DNA of 64,000 nucleotides, taken from assembly GCA_965207565.1 (NCBI GenBank), contig CBDBMQ010000025.1, positions 1 through 64,000 of the forward strand, written 5' to 3'. Origin of the DNA: Bin80 sp965207565 (GTDB taxonomy: Bacteria > Bacteroidota > Rhodothermia > Rhodothermales > Bin80). The position numbers and the translations under genes were made by a program. The notes under the pieces are model-generated. The model was given only the letters and a program-made list of their open reading frames with translations. It was not told where the DNA came from and did not search any database. Positions 8,318 through 17,118 of this stretch are shown here, one piece after another (position 1 is the first letter of the stretch; each line of letters opens with the position of its first letter).

Positions 8318-9169
8318 ATGAAACTCGCGCTCATTCAATGCTCTGCTACCGATGATCGAAGCGCTAACGTGACCCAAGGGTTGGAGTCACTGGAAGAAGC
8401 TGCGCAGGCAGGAGCGGATCTGGTTGTCTATCCAGAACTTGCATTTACACCATTTTATCCCCAACATCGGAAGCAGTGCTATGCGGAATGTGAAGGGAAT
8501 GATCTGCCTCCACTGTCACTGGCTGAAGAGATCCCAGGCCCGACAACAGAGCTGTTTTGTGAGGCGGCCAAAAGGCTAGGGGTCGTGGTCATTCTGAATC
8601 TATATGCACGCAAAGGCGGTGCCGCATTTGATGCATCGCCAGTAATTGATGCAGACGGTACGCTTTTGGGGGTTACAAAAATGATGCATATCACCCAGTA
8701 CGAGGGATTCTATGAGCAGGATTACTATACCGCTGCCGGTACACAGGCCCCGGTCTACGATACGGCTGCGGGTCGCATTGGCGTAGCCATTTGCTATGAT
8801 CGGCATTACAGTGAATATCTGAGGGCATTAGCTCTGCAGAAGGCAGACCTAGTGGTCGTGCCTCAGGCTGGGGCGCTCAATGAGTGGCCCGAAGGACTGT
8901 TTGAAGCCGAATTGAGAGTCGGAGCATTCCAGAATGGATACTATATGGCATTGGCAAATCGGACGGGCGACGAAGATGTACTGACCTTTGGCGGGAGCTC
9001 ATTTGTTGTGGATCCAGAGGGTACGGTCGTTGCCCGAGCTCCAGAAAGTGAGCCCTGTATTCTGTATGCCGATCTGCATCTGCAACGCTGCACAGAATCC
9101 CATGCACGTAAGCTGTTCCTGAGGGACCGACGCCCAGAAATCTATTCGGGCGGTGCGGTTCGTATTTAA
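8318..9169 (+). CDS. Carbon-nitrogen hydrolase (nitrilase superfamily)
   Basis: A 283-residue amidase-like enzyme with the Glu-Lys-Cys triad visible: Glu40 in VYPELAF, Lys121 in VTKMMH and Cys159 in GVAICYDRHYSEYLR. The layout resembles N-carbamoylputrescine amidase and beta-ureidopropionase, which hydrolyse N-carbamoyl amines, but the substrate cannot be fixed from sequence. No polyamine or pyrimidine genes are adjacent. The stop codon overlaps that of the convergent thioredoxin gene within TTTAAA. Confidence 0.85.
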   Translation: MKLALIQCSATDDRSANVTQGLESLEEAAQAGADLVVYPELAFTPFYPQHRKQCYAECEGNDLPPLSLAEEIPGPTTELFCEAAKRLGVVVILNLYARKGGAAFDASPVIDADGTLLGVTKMMHITQYEGFYEQDYYTAAGTQAPVYDTAAGRIGVAICYDRHYSEYLRALALQKADLVVVPQAGALNEWPEGLFEAELRVGAFQNGYYMALANRTGDEDVLTFGGSSFVVDPEGTVVARAPESEPCILYADLHLQRCTESHARKLFLRDRRPEIYSGGAVRI

Positions 9170-9687
9170 AGCTGGGAGAACTCCTGGTAGGTCAGGTTCT
9201 GCCAAGCTCCAGTCCCCACATAGTGCAGGGCCTTGCCAAAATCATCTTTTGCCCAATAGCCTACGCATTTTGCAATGTAAGTACCATCGCTTTTCAGGAA
9301 TACCGTCGTTGGGGTGCCCTCTGCGCCCAAGTTGTAGCCCAATTCCTGAGATGAAAGAGTATAGCCTAGGAAGCTGTGAAGTGTTTCAGCATCGTCAATA
9401 TTCAGCCGTCCATAGGCAAAATTATCCTGAACGTACGCAACCAAAGCGGCATCTGTATAGACCTCCTGTTGCATTTTTCGACACCAACCACACCAAGGGG
9501 CATAGATATCGATGAGCATAGGTTTGCCTGTCTTGGAGGCCGTTGCGACCGCTTCATCAAATGTAGGCCAGCTCATCGGAGCAGGTAGCATCTGTTCTGC
9601 TTGGCTTATAACAGGAGGCTCCGTTGCATCATTTGATGTGCATCCCGCGATCAGTATTACCGCGAGAAGGATTCGATGTAAGCTCAT
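9166..9687 (-). CDS. Thioredoxin-fold lipoprotein
   Basis: A 173-residue exported protein with a lipobox (AVILIAGC) near residue 16 and a thioredoxin domain carrying the redox motif APWCGWC. The cis-Pro region is seen as GTPTTVFL. It resembles the thioredoxin_7/DUF255-like periplasmic reductases that reduce or isomerise disulfides or supply electrons to envelope partners. It is co-transcribed with the upstream glycosyltransferase, whose stop overlaps its start by four bases. A link between the two functions is not obvious. Confidence 0.85.
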   Translation of the reverse strand: MSLHRILLAVILIAGCTSNDATEPPVISQAEQMLPAPMSWPTFDEAVATASKTGKPMLIDIYAPWCGWCRKMQQEVYTDAALVAYVQDNFAYGRLNIDDAETLHSFLGYTLSSQELGYNLGAEGTPTTVFLKSDGTYIAKCVGYWAKDDFGKALHYVGTGAWQNLTYQEFSQL

Positions 9688-10853
9688 TTATTCAGAAGGC
9701 GTCGATAAGGCGCAATAAAGTGTTCCGATTCCGTGGCAAAGTTAAAAAATTCCTGAACACGAGATGTATTCTGAGACCATTTTTGGCACAATTCAGGGTC
9801 TTTGATCGCGTGATCCAATGCGTTTCCCAATGCTTTTGCATCTCCGGAGGGGACGACACAGCCCACATCGAATCTTTCTATGATCTGTGAAATTTCGGGA
9901 AGATTACTGGCAATGACGGGAATGCCGGCTGCCAAGTATTCAAATAGCTTATTGGGGAGTGCATATCGGTGATTGAGACAGCAGTCCTCAAGGAACGTCA
10001 GGCCAAGGTCGGCGGAAGCAGTAAAAGAAAGCAACTGATCGGGTGGAACCGGATCCATAAACCGAATCTTTGAATCAAGCTTCAACTCGTTCACCCGTCG
10101 CTGGATCTCTGGTTTTAGTGGGCCACCTCCCATAAAAACGAGAACGGCATCATCTGTGTACCGCATTGCTTCGACCATCGCATCCCCCCCTCGGTGCTGT
10201 TGCAGGCTTCCTTGATGAAGAACAATTTTGGTGTCTGAGGGTAGATCCAAGTGCTCTCTCAGAGAGTTTTTGGGGGCCAAGGACTGTGGACTTGGAACGT
10301 TGCGCATTAAATGGACAGTATTGAGTCGAAAATGCTTCTGGAGATGCTGGGCGATGCTTTCGCTTACGGTGTATACGCAATCTGCCCGGCGGATGTATAG
10401 GTGCTGGATGGCCTTCCAGGTTGCCCCCACCCAAGGCCGCCGGATCGCCGCAGGAAGGTGAGTATATAATTCACGCGAATCAAAGACTAGATGAGCCCGG
10501 TGACGGTTGGCGGCACGATGCATCGCTGGCAATGTGTACAGATCACTTGCATGGTAGACATTTGATTTTACATTGCGTAAAACTGACTCAAATTGTTGAT
10601 GAATACGCCAGAAAAATCCGGCCCCCTTTCCGGTTGGCTTTGGGAGATACTGAAGCGTTGTGTTCTGAATGTTGAAGTCCTCTATGCCTGACGGATCCCC
10701 AAGCCCAAGTACAAGGATATTGAGATTCAGCTTAGAGAGTAAATGCAACTGACGCAGGGCACGAGAATTCGTTTTAGGGTCTCCCGTCAGGGCAAAGGTC
10801 ACATCCACGGATTGAGGGGCTGTGCCTGGATCACTTTTTTTGTGCGTATACAT
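9684..10853 (-). CDS. Glycosyltransferase family 4 (GT-B fold)
   Basis: A 389-residue GT-B enzyme. The C-terminal nucleotide-sugar domain shows KIVLHQGSL, RFMDPVPPDQL and the family 4 signature FEYLAAGIPVIASNLPEI with the E-x7-E arrangement. The N-terminal acceptor domain is more diverged. No membrane segments or signal are seen, so it acts in the cytoplasm, probably on lipid-linked glycan or surface polysaccharide precursors. It is divergent from the plsC-like gene, with 59 bases between them. The sugar and acceptor are not predictable. Confidence 0.85.
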   Translation of the reverse strand: MYTHKKSDPGTAPQSVDVTFALTGDPKTNSRALRQLHLLSKLNLNILVLGLGDPSGIEDFNIQNTTLQYLPKPTGKGAGFFWRIHQQFESVLRNVKSNVYHASDLYTLPAMHRAANRHRAHLVFDSRELYTHLPAAIRRPWVGATWKAIQHLYIRRADCVYTVSESIAQHLQKHFRLNTVHLMRNVPSPQSLAPKNSLREHLDLPSDTKIVLHQGSLQQHRGGDAMVEAMRYTDDAVLVFMGGGPLKPEIQRRVNELKLDSKIRFMDPVPPDQLLSFTASADLGLTFLEDCCLNHRYALPNKLFEYLAAGIPVIASNLPEISQIIERFDVGCVVPSGDAKALGNALDHAIKDPELCQKWSQNTSRVQEFFNFATESEHFIAPYRRLLNK

Positions 10854-10912
10854 TGGATTTCGTGGAAGGTCGTATCGAAATCAATATTTATTGGTAAGAA
10901 GCAGTAAAAAGA

Positions 10913-11698
10913 ATGCGTGTCTGGTTACGCATGGCATGTGCGTTGATCGTGACGATCATCGTTAGTATTCATACAAGCATTGGGGCATGCCTACGCCCGG
11001 ATGTGGAGCGTATGGCGTACAGAATGATGCGCCAGGGCGTAGCCGCGCGTCTATTCTGCCGTATCCACAATATACATGTGAAAGCGTCCAATGACGCAAA
11101 ATTGTCTCCGGGCACCCTGAGAGTATCCAATCACCTGACTGTGATTGATCCGATCATTCTTGCGTCACAACTCGATGTTTGCTTTGCAGGAAAGGCAGAA
11201 ATTGCACGTTGGCCAATCATCGGGTGGATCTGCAAGTGCTATGCCATGCTCCTGGTTGATCGCCGCCGAAGAGGGAAGGTAAAAACGTTTTCTTCCCAGA
11301 TCAGAGACAGGCTCCGTCAGCGGGGCTCCGTCCTGGTATTCCCAGAGGGCACAACTGGAGATGGCGTCACACTTCTACCATTTAAAACAGGAGCTTTTGA
11401 AAGTGTCAGAGACTGGGGTCAAGGGCGGTTGCAACCAATATTCATGGATGTGACCGCTGTGAATGGGGGTGCAGTTCAAGGCGCAGAAGGTCGTACGGCA
11501 CTCACCAAAGTTTCACCCAAGTATCCAGATAATTTTATTGGACGTATTCGGCATCTGGCAGGTTTTCGCCGGCTGGATATAGAGCTGCGGATCGGGCCAC
11601 TACTTACTACATCTGGCATGGATCGCAGAGCGCTTTCACAGGTGGCTCGCGATGCAATTCTGGCACTCGACAGAAACAATCCACCCGGCACAGAGTAG
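10913..11698 (+). CDS. 1-acyl-sn-glycerol-3-phosphate acyltransferase-like protein
   Basis: A 261-residue PlsC-type acyltransferase with an N-terminal hydrophobic anchor (CALIVTIIVSIHTSIGA). Block I is NHLTVID (His74, Asp79; H-x4-D). Block III is VFPEGTTGDG (FPEGT at 143-147). The family transfers acyl groups to lysophosphatidic acid in phospholipid synthesis; some members instead acylate other lipids, so the exact acceptor is inferred. First gene of a tight plus-strand run, 8 bases before the HtrA-like gene. Confidence 0.85.
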   Translation: MRVWLRMACALIVTIIVSIHTSIGACLRPDVERMAYRMMRQGVAARLFCRIHNIHVKASNDAKLSPGTLRVSNHLTVIDPIILASQLDVCFAGKAEIARWPIIGWICKCYAMLLVDRRRRGKVKTFSSQIRDRLRQRGSVLVFPEGTTGDGVTLLPFKTGAFESVRDWGQGRLQPIFMDVTAVNGGAVQGAEGRTALTKVSPKYPDNFIGRIRHLAGFRRLDIELRIGPLLTTSGMDRRALSQVARDAILALDRNNPPGTE

Positions 11699-11706
11699 CG
11701 TTCCCG

Positions 11707-13230
11707 ATGGGTGAGACGGAAACAACATCACATCAATTCAGCATAGGGCGCCCGCCTTTTTCACTTCTGACCGGGATCAGCTTGGTCGGTGTGGGATTAT
11801 TGGCGGGAATCTTGGTCATGCTCATTATTGATCGCCCTCCACGAGAATCTCAACTGGCAGAAATCCGCCTCGTTGAGCGGGCTGAGACAGAAAAGAACCC
11901 ATCAGAGTCGGAATTATTGCCGGCCATTATTCCCGGCAGTGCATTTCGTAATGTTGCCCGCGGTGCAGTTGAGTCGGTGGTTTCCATAAGTATCGAATCG
12001 GGCTGGCATTCCTATCTGTGGTCTTCATCCGATTCTGACATGATTCGGGATAGCGAGGGGAGTGGCGTCGTCATTACTCCACAGGGGCATATTGTGACCA
12101 ACCATCACCTCATTGAGAATGCAGGGAAATTGCATGTCCTATTTGCCGATAAGCGGGAATATGAGGCGTATACGGTTGGAGTTGATCGCTCGACAGATCT
12201 TGCAGTCATTCAGATTGTTTTGAGCCCGGGGGAGAGTGTGCAGGCCATGATCATTGGAGATTCGGAAACACTGCAACTGGGAGACTGGGTTCTGGCAATC
12301 GGGAATCCTCTGGAACTCAACTCAACCGTCACGGCAGGGATTGTCAGTGCAGTCGGGCGATCTATGAATATTATTGACGCAGACTTTGGCGTGGAGGATT
12401 TTATTCAGACGGACGCGGCGATAAATCCTGGGAATTCGGGTGGTGCACTGGTCAACCTGAGCGGGGAACTCATTGGCATTAATACCGCGATCGCAACGAA
12501 CAGTGGGTTTTATGAAGGTTATGGCTTTGCCATTCCGGTCAACCTTGTCGTCCGTGTTGCCAGTGATCTGATTGAATTCGGTGAATTTCGGCGTGGTTAT
12601 ATGGGGGTCGTCCCTACGGATGTTGATGCAAAATTGGCTCAGGCATTGGGGATGGTAGCAGTCCGGGGCGTGTTTCTGGATCAGGTTTATGCTGGAAGTG
12701 CAGCAGAAATTGCCGGATTACGCCCAGGAGATGTGATTTTTGAAGTGGACGGGAGGCCAGTGAACAGGCCCAATCAACTACAAAGTGCGATCCTCCTGAA
12801 GCATCCCTATTCCACAGTGGGAATCGCATACTGGCGGGATGGGCAGGTGGATAGTCTGCAACTCCGGTTGCTTGGACAAGACCACCCGGGAGTTTCTTCC
12901 TGGTTGCTTGAAATGGGCTATCGCCCAGACCGCAAGGCGCGCACCGCACGGTATCTGGACAGGTGGGGGCTGGTGGTGCGGGATAAATCGGAGGAAGATG
13001 AGGCACAGTATGGAGACCTTGAAGGTATAATCATACAGCGTGTGACGCGTCAGGAAGAAATGGAGTATCTGAAAGCAGGTGTACTGGTTGAGCGTATTGA
13101 TGGACGGACGGTCAGTTCGGTCAAAGAGGCAACCAAACAGTTGCGTGATGCTACTGAAACGACGCGACTATCCATTCGCGACCCGTGGAATATTCCGCGA
13201 ATGGTATCCCTCAGCGTAATAAACCACTGA
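11707..13230 (+). CDS. HtrA/DegP-type serine protease with PDZ domains
   Basis: A 507-residue membrane-anchored S1C protease. One transmembrane segment (about residues 20-42, LLTGISLVGVGLLAGILVML) places the protease in the periplasm. The triad is His134 (TNHHLI), Asp164 (RSTDLAV) and Ser244 (INPGNSGGAL). A PDZ domain follows at about 300-380 (AEIAGLRPGDVIFEVDGRPV). A second, weaker PDZ-like domain near the C-terminus contains EYLKAGVLVERIDGRTVSS. The family degrades or refolds damaged envelope proteins and can start regulated proteolysis cascades. It sits between a phospholipid acyltransferase and aroC in an apparent operon. Confidence 0.9.
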   Translation: MGETETTSHQFSIGRPPFSLLTGISLVGVGLLAGILVMLIIDRPPRESQLAEIRLVERAETEKNPSESELLPAIIPGSAFRNVARGAVESVVSISIESGWHSYLWSSSDSDMIRDSEGSGVVITPQGHIVTNHHLIENAGKLHVLFADKREYEAYTVGVDRSTDLAVIQIVLSPGESVQAMIIGDSETLQLGDWVLAIGNPLELNSTVTAGIVSAVGRSMNIIDADFGVEDFIQTDAAINPGNSGGALVNLSGELIGINTAIATNSGFYEGYGFAIPVNLVVRVASDLIEFGEFRRGYMGVVPTDVDAKLAQALGMVAVRGVFLDQVYAGSAAEIAGLRPGDVIFEVDGRPVNRPNQLQSAILLKHPYSTVGIAYWRDGQVDSLQLRLLGQDHPGVSSWLLEMGYRPDRKARTARYLDRWGLVVRDKSEEDEAQYGDLEGIIIQRVTRQEEMEYLKAGVLVERIDGRTVSSVKEATKQLRDATETTRLSIRDPWNIPRMVSLSVINH

Positions 13231-13240
13231 TGCACTTCTG

Positions 13241-14425
13241 ATGCTGCGATACTTAACCGCCGGCGAGTCGCATGGTGAGGCGCTGGTTGGAATTGTTGAG
13301 GGGATGCCGTCAGGAGTACCACTTACGGCGGATATGATAAATCGCCATCTAGCCCGACGATGGCTGGGATTTGGTCGTGGAGGGCGAGCGAAGTTCGAAC
13401 AGGATCAGGTCCATATTTACTCAGGTATACGTTTCTCCAAAACAATTGCCGGTCCCATTGCACTGAGATTGGACAATGCAGCGTACACGCGTGATAAGAG
13501 TGGGTGGCCACAGGTGATGGCCCTTGATGGGGATGGAGAGGGGGTTGATCCCGTCACCTTGCCACGTCCCGGCCATGCAGACTTGGAAGGGGTGCGCAAG
13601 TATGGGTTTGATGATATTCGGCCTGTAATTGATCGCGCAAGTGCACGTGAAACGGCCATGCGTGTGGCATGCTGTACGATCGCTCGTCAATTGCTCAAAC
13701 AGTTTGGGATCCAGGTGGGGAGTCACGTACTTCGGATCGGGAAGGTTGGTTGGCAAAATGAGGAGAGCTGGCGCAAACAAAGAGATGAGCTTCTAAGCAA
13801 TGGTGCCGAGGCAGTCAATGATCAGGCAGATCAGAGTCAGGTGCGTATACTTGATGAAGAGCTCAGCAACGCGTGCGTAGATCATATCAAGGAAACAAAA
13901 CGCGCCGGTGATTCACTCGGAGGGGTTTACGAAGTGATTGTGACAGGGGTGCCGCCGGGACTGGGATCCTATGTCCATTGGGATCGGCGATTGACCGGAC
14001 AACTCGCTCAGGCAATCCTTTCAATCCAGGCTCAGAAAGCAGTAGAGATTGGTGATGGGATTGCGAATACTTCACGCCCAGGCTCAGAAGTGCACGATGA
14101 AATTTATCTGAATGATGCGAAAGATTATCAGCGTAGAACCAACCATGCAGGTGGACTAGAAGGTGGAATGACGAATGGGATGCCCATCATTGTGCGGGGA
14201 TACATGAAACCGATTCCCACGCTGATCAAACCATTGGGTACGGTGGATATGGCGAGTGGTGAGCCCCAACCTACGCGCTATGAACGAAGTGACGTGACCA
14301 GTGTCCCTGCCGCATCTACCGTAGCGGAGGCAACCGTGGCCTGGGTAATTGCCAATGCATTCTTGGAAAAATTTGGCGCAGATTCTCTGGGTGAGATGCG
14401 GAAACGCTTCACGGATACCTCCTAA
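13241..14425 (+). CDS. aroC: Chorismate synthase
   Basis: A 394-residue enzyme that converts 5-enolpyruvylshikimate-3-phosphate to chorismate using reduced FMN, the last step of the shikimate pathway. Conserved signatures are YLTAGESHGEALVGIVEGMPSG at the start, RPGHADLEGVRKYG, and the C-terminal NHAGGLEGGMTNGMPIIVRG. The domain order and length are normal. The start ATG is 11 bases after the HtrA stop. No other shikimate gene is near, so aroC is uncoupled from its pathway here. Confidence 0.95.
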   Translation: MLRYLTAGESHGEALVGIVEGMPSGVPLTADMINRHLARRWLGFGRGGRAKFEQDQVHIYSGIRFSKTIAGPIALRLDNAAYTRDKSGWPQVMALDGDGEGVDPVTLPRPGHADLEGVRKYGFDDIRPVIDRASARETAMRVACCTIARQLLKQFGIQVGSHVLRIGKVGWQNEESWRKQRDELLSNGAEAVNDQADQSQVRILDEELSNACVDHIKETKRAGDSLGGVYEVIVTGVPPGLGSYVHWDRRLTGQLAQAILSIQAQKAVEIGDGIANTSRPGSEVHDEIYLNDAKDYQRRTNHAGGLEGGMTNGMPIIVRGYMKPIPTLIKPLGTVDMASGEPQPTRYERSDVTSVPAASTVAEATVAWVIANAFLEKFGADSLGEMRKRFTDTS

Positions 14426-14454
14426 GAGCATCTTTTAACACGATATACGGTGGA

Positions 14455-17118
14455 ATGAAAGACAAGAGGGAGCGAACAGCGCCTTATGATCCCAGGACAA
14501 CAGAGGCCCGCTGGTATGAGTACTGGGAGTCTAAAGGGTTTTTTCGATCTGATCGTGTGAGTGGACATCCGCCCCACACCATCATGATGCCGCCTCCCAA
14601 TGTGACGGGAGCCTTGCACATGGGACATGCGCTTCAGGATACGATCCAGGACGCATTGACCCGGATGCGTCGTATGCAGGGTAGAGAAGCATTGTGGATG
14701 CCGGGCAAGGATCACGCCGGAATCGCCACACAAAATGTCGTGGAGCGTGCGCTGAAGAAAAAGGAAAAGAAAACCCGTTTTGATCTGGGACGTGAAGCCT
14801 TTATCGAAAAGGTCTGGGAGTGGGTAGATGAATATGGAGATCGGATTCTGCAGCAAAAACGCCGTTTAGGAGACTCATGCGACTGGGAGCGCGAACGGTT
14901 TACGATGGATCCTGGATACGTGAAGGCAGTGCAGACCGTCTTCGTGAAATTGTACGAGGCAGGGCTCATTTATCGTGGACATTATCTGGTAAACTGGTGT
15001 CTGGAAGATCGGACAGCACTTTCTGACGAAGAGGTGGACAATGTTGAGCGCGATGGATTTCTCTGGCATATCCGTTATCCATTGGCAGATGGGTCTGGGC
15101 ATGTTACGGTGGCGACCACCCGCCCGGAAACGATGCTGGGTGATGTAGCGGTTGCCGTGAATCCCAAGGATGAGCGTTACACAGATCTGATCAATAAGCA
15201 GGTAAAATTGCCCCTAGCCGGACGAAACATTCCCGTGATTGCCGATCATTATGTACAACAGGAGTTCGGAACAGGGGTGCTGAAAATTACTCCAGGTCAT
15301 GACAAGAATGATTTTGAGGTGGGAAAACGACATGAATTGGAGATCTTTAGTGTGATTGCCGAAGATGGAACGCTTACAGAGGAGTGCGGCCCGTATGCCG
15401 GTATTGATCGCTTTGAGGCGCGTGAGCGCATCGTAAAGGATCTGGAAGCAGGGGGGTTGCTCGAAAAAACCGAACCCTATAAAAGTACTGTCCCCGTCTC
15501 ACAACGCTCCAAGGCAATCGTAGAGCCGCTTTTGTCTCGTCAATGGTTTGTGAAAATGAAGCCATTGGCGGAACCTGCAATCGCGGCGGTGAGAGATGGG
15601 ACGATCAAGTTCTATCCACGACGATGGGAGAATGAGTATTTTCGCTGGCTGGAAGGGATTCGGGATTGGTGTATCAGCCGTCAATTATGGTGGGGGCACC
15701 GGATTCCAGTCTGGTATTATACAGATTCCAGGGGCGAGATTGATGAAGCTCGCGGGTTCGTGGTTTCGATCAAGCAACCGGAGCCAGATATGGTCCAGGA
15801 GGAAGATGTCTTGGACACCTGGTTTTCATCCTGGCTCTTTCCATTTGCCACGCTTGGCTGGCCGGAGGAAGACCCGGAAACTCAGGCCGATTTGGAGTAC
15901 TTTCACCCGACAGATGTACTGGTATCGGGGTATGATATCCTGTTCTTCTGGATTGCCCGTATGATTATGGCCTCGCTCTATTTTACCGGGCAGGTGCCTT
16001 ACCGGGATATATTTATCACCGGTATGATCAAGGACAAACTTGGTCGCTGGATGTCCAAGAGTCTTGGGAATGGGATTGATCCGTTGGAATTGATTGAAGA
16101 GTATGGTGCGGATGCGGTTCGGTTTTATCTCACGATCCTGTGTGCACAGGGTCAGGATATCCGGTTGGATCCCGCAGGCTTTCAGATGGGGCGGAATTTT
16201 GCCAACAAAATATGGAATGCGTTTAATGTATTTGGGCGGTTTATTGAACCCGGGAAAGAATATCAGCGCACCAGATCAATCGAAGAGCTTGAGTTAGTCG
16301 AGCGTTGGATGCTCACGCGGCTCGCTGAATGTATCGAATCCGTGGAAGAAGCACTAGTCCGTTACCGGTTGAATGAAGCGGCGAACCTCCTTTACACGAC
16401 GTTCCGAAGTGATTATTGTGACTGGTATCTGGAGTTGGTCAAACCCCAATCTAGTTCGGTCATGTCCGAGGAGAGCATTGCACTTGCCATAGAAATCTAT
16501 GAGCAATTGATTCAACTCTTGCATCCATTTATGCCATTTATTACGGAAGAGCTCTGGCATCGTCTTCGTCCTCGTGCTGAAGGCGAGGCGTGTATGGTTT
16601 CCAGGTGGCCAGTTGCCAACGATGAACGCGATACCGTTGGAGCGGAGCAGTTTACATTTCTGCAAGAGGCGGTCACGTCAATCCGGCATCTTCGCAGTCG
16701 CTATGGGGTCGCTCCTGGGAAAAGAATTGAAGTGACCTTGAGCCTATCAGAAGAGCAGTCGGAATTGACTGGAGTGATGATTGCCCATACAGAGTATTTC
16801 GCCAGGCTTGCCCGTGTAGAGCGTTTGGATGTGGGGGTAGACCTTTCTAAACCATCTCAGAGTACCTCTACGGTGGTGGGTTCTGCGGTGATTTACGTCC
16901 AGGGCATGGTTGATCCGGCAGAGGAGCGTGAGCGTTTGACCAAAGACTTGTCCCAGAAAGAGGCCTTTCTGCTTCGGGTCCAGAAAAAACTGCAGAACGA
17001 AAAATTTATCAGCCATGCACCCGCCAAAGTGGTTGAGCTTGAGCGCCAAAAAGAGATAGATGCCAAGGCAGAAATTAAAAAATTACGGGACAGTCTGGCG
17101 GCTTGGTCGGAAACATGA
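14455..17118 (+). CDS. valS: Valyl-tRNA synthetase
   Basis: An 887-residue class Ia aminoacyl-tRNA synthetase. The HIGH-type motif is PPPNVTGALHMGHAL near residue 45 and the KMSKS-type motif is GRWMSKSLGNGIDPLELI. The editing domain contains VATTRPETMLGDVAVAV. The C-terminal end is a charged coiled coil (RERLTKDLSQKEAFLLRVQKK cut short here) as in other ValRS proteins. It charges tRNA-Val in the cytoplasm. The stop codon overlaps the next gene's ATG as ATGA at 17115, so translation is probably coupled. Confidence 0.96.
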   Translation: MKDKRERTAPYDPRTTEARWYEYWESKGFFRSDRVSGHPPHTIMMPPPNVTGALHMGHALQDTIQDALTRMRRMQGREALWMPGKDHAGIATQNVVERALKKKEKKTRFDLGREAFIEKVWEWVDEYGDRILQQKRRLGDSCDWERERFTMDPGYVKAVQTVFVKLYEAGLIYRGHYLVNWCLEDRTALSDEEVDNVERDGFLWHIRYPLADGSGHVTVATTRPETMLGDVAVAVNPKDERYTDLINKQVKLPLAGRNIPVIADHYVQQEFGTGVLKITPGHDKNDFEVGKRHELEIFSVIAEDGTLTEECGPYAGIDRFEARERIVKDLEAGGLLEKTEPYKSTVPVSQRSKAIVEPLLSRQWFVKMKPLAEPAIAAVRDGTIKFYPRRWENEYFRWLEGIRDWCISRQLWWGHRIPVWYYTDSRGEIDEARGFVVSIKQPEPDMVQEEDVLDTWFSSWLFPFATLGWPEEDPETQADLEYFHPTDVLVSGYDILFFWIARMIMASLYFTGQVPYRDIFITGMIKDKLGRWMSKSLGNGIDPLELIEEYGADAVRFYLTILCAQGQDIRLDPAGFQMGRNFANKIWNAFNVFGRFIEPGKEYQRTRSIEELELVERWMLTRLAECIESVEEALVRYRLNEAANLLYTTFRSDYCDWYLELVKPQSSSVMSEESIALAIEIYEQLIQLLHPFMPFITEELWHRLRPRAEGEACMVSRWPVANDERDTVGAEQFTFLQEAVTSIRHLRSRYGVAPGKRIEVTLSLSEEQSELTGVMIAHTEYFARLARVERLDVGVDLSKPSQSTSTVVGSAVIYVQGMVDPAEERERLTKDLSQKEAFLLRVQKKLQNEKFISHAPAKVVELERQKEIDAKAEIKKLRDSLAAWSET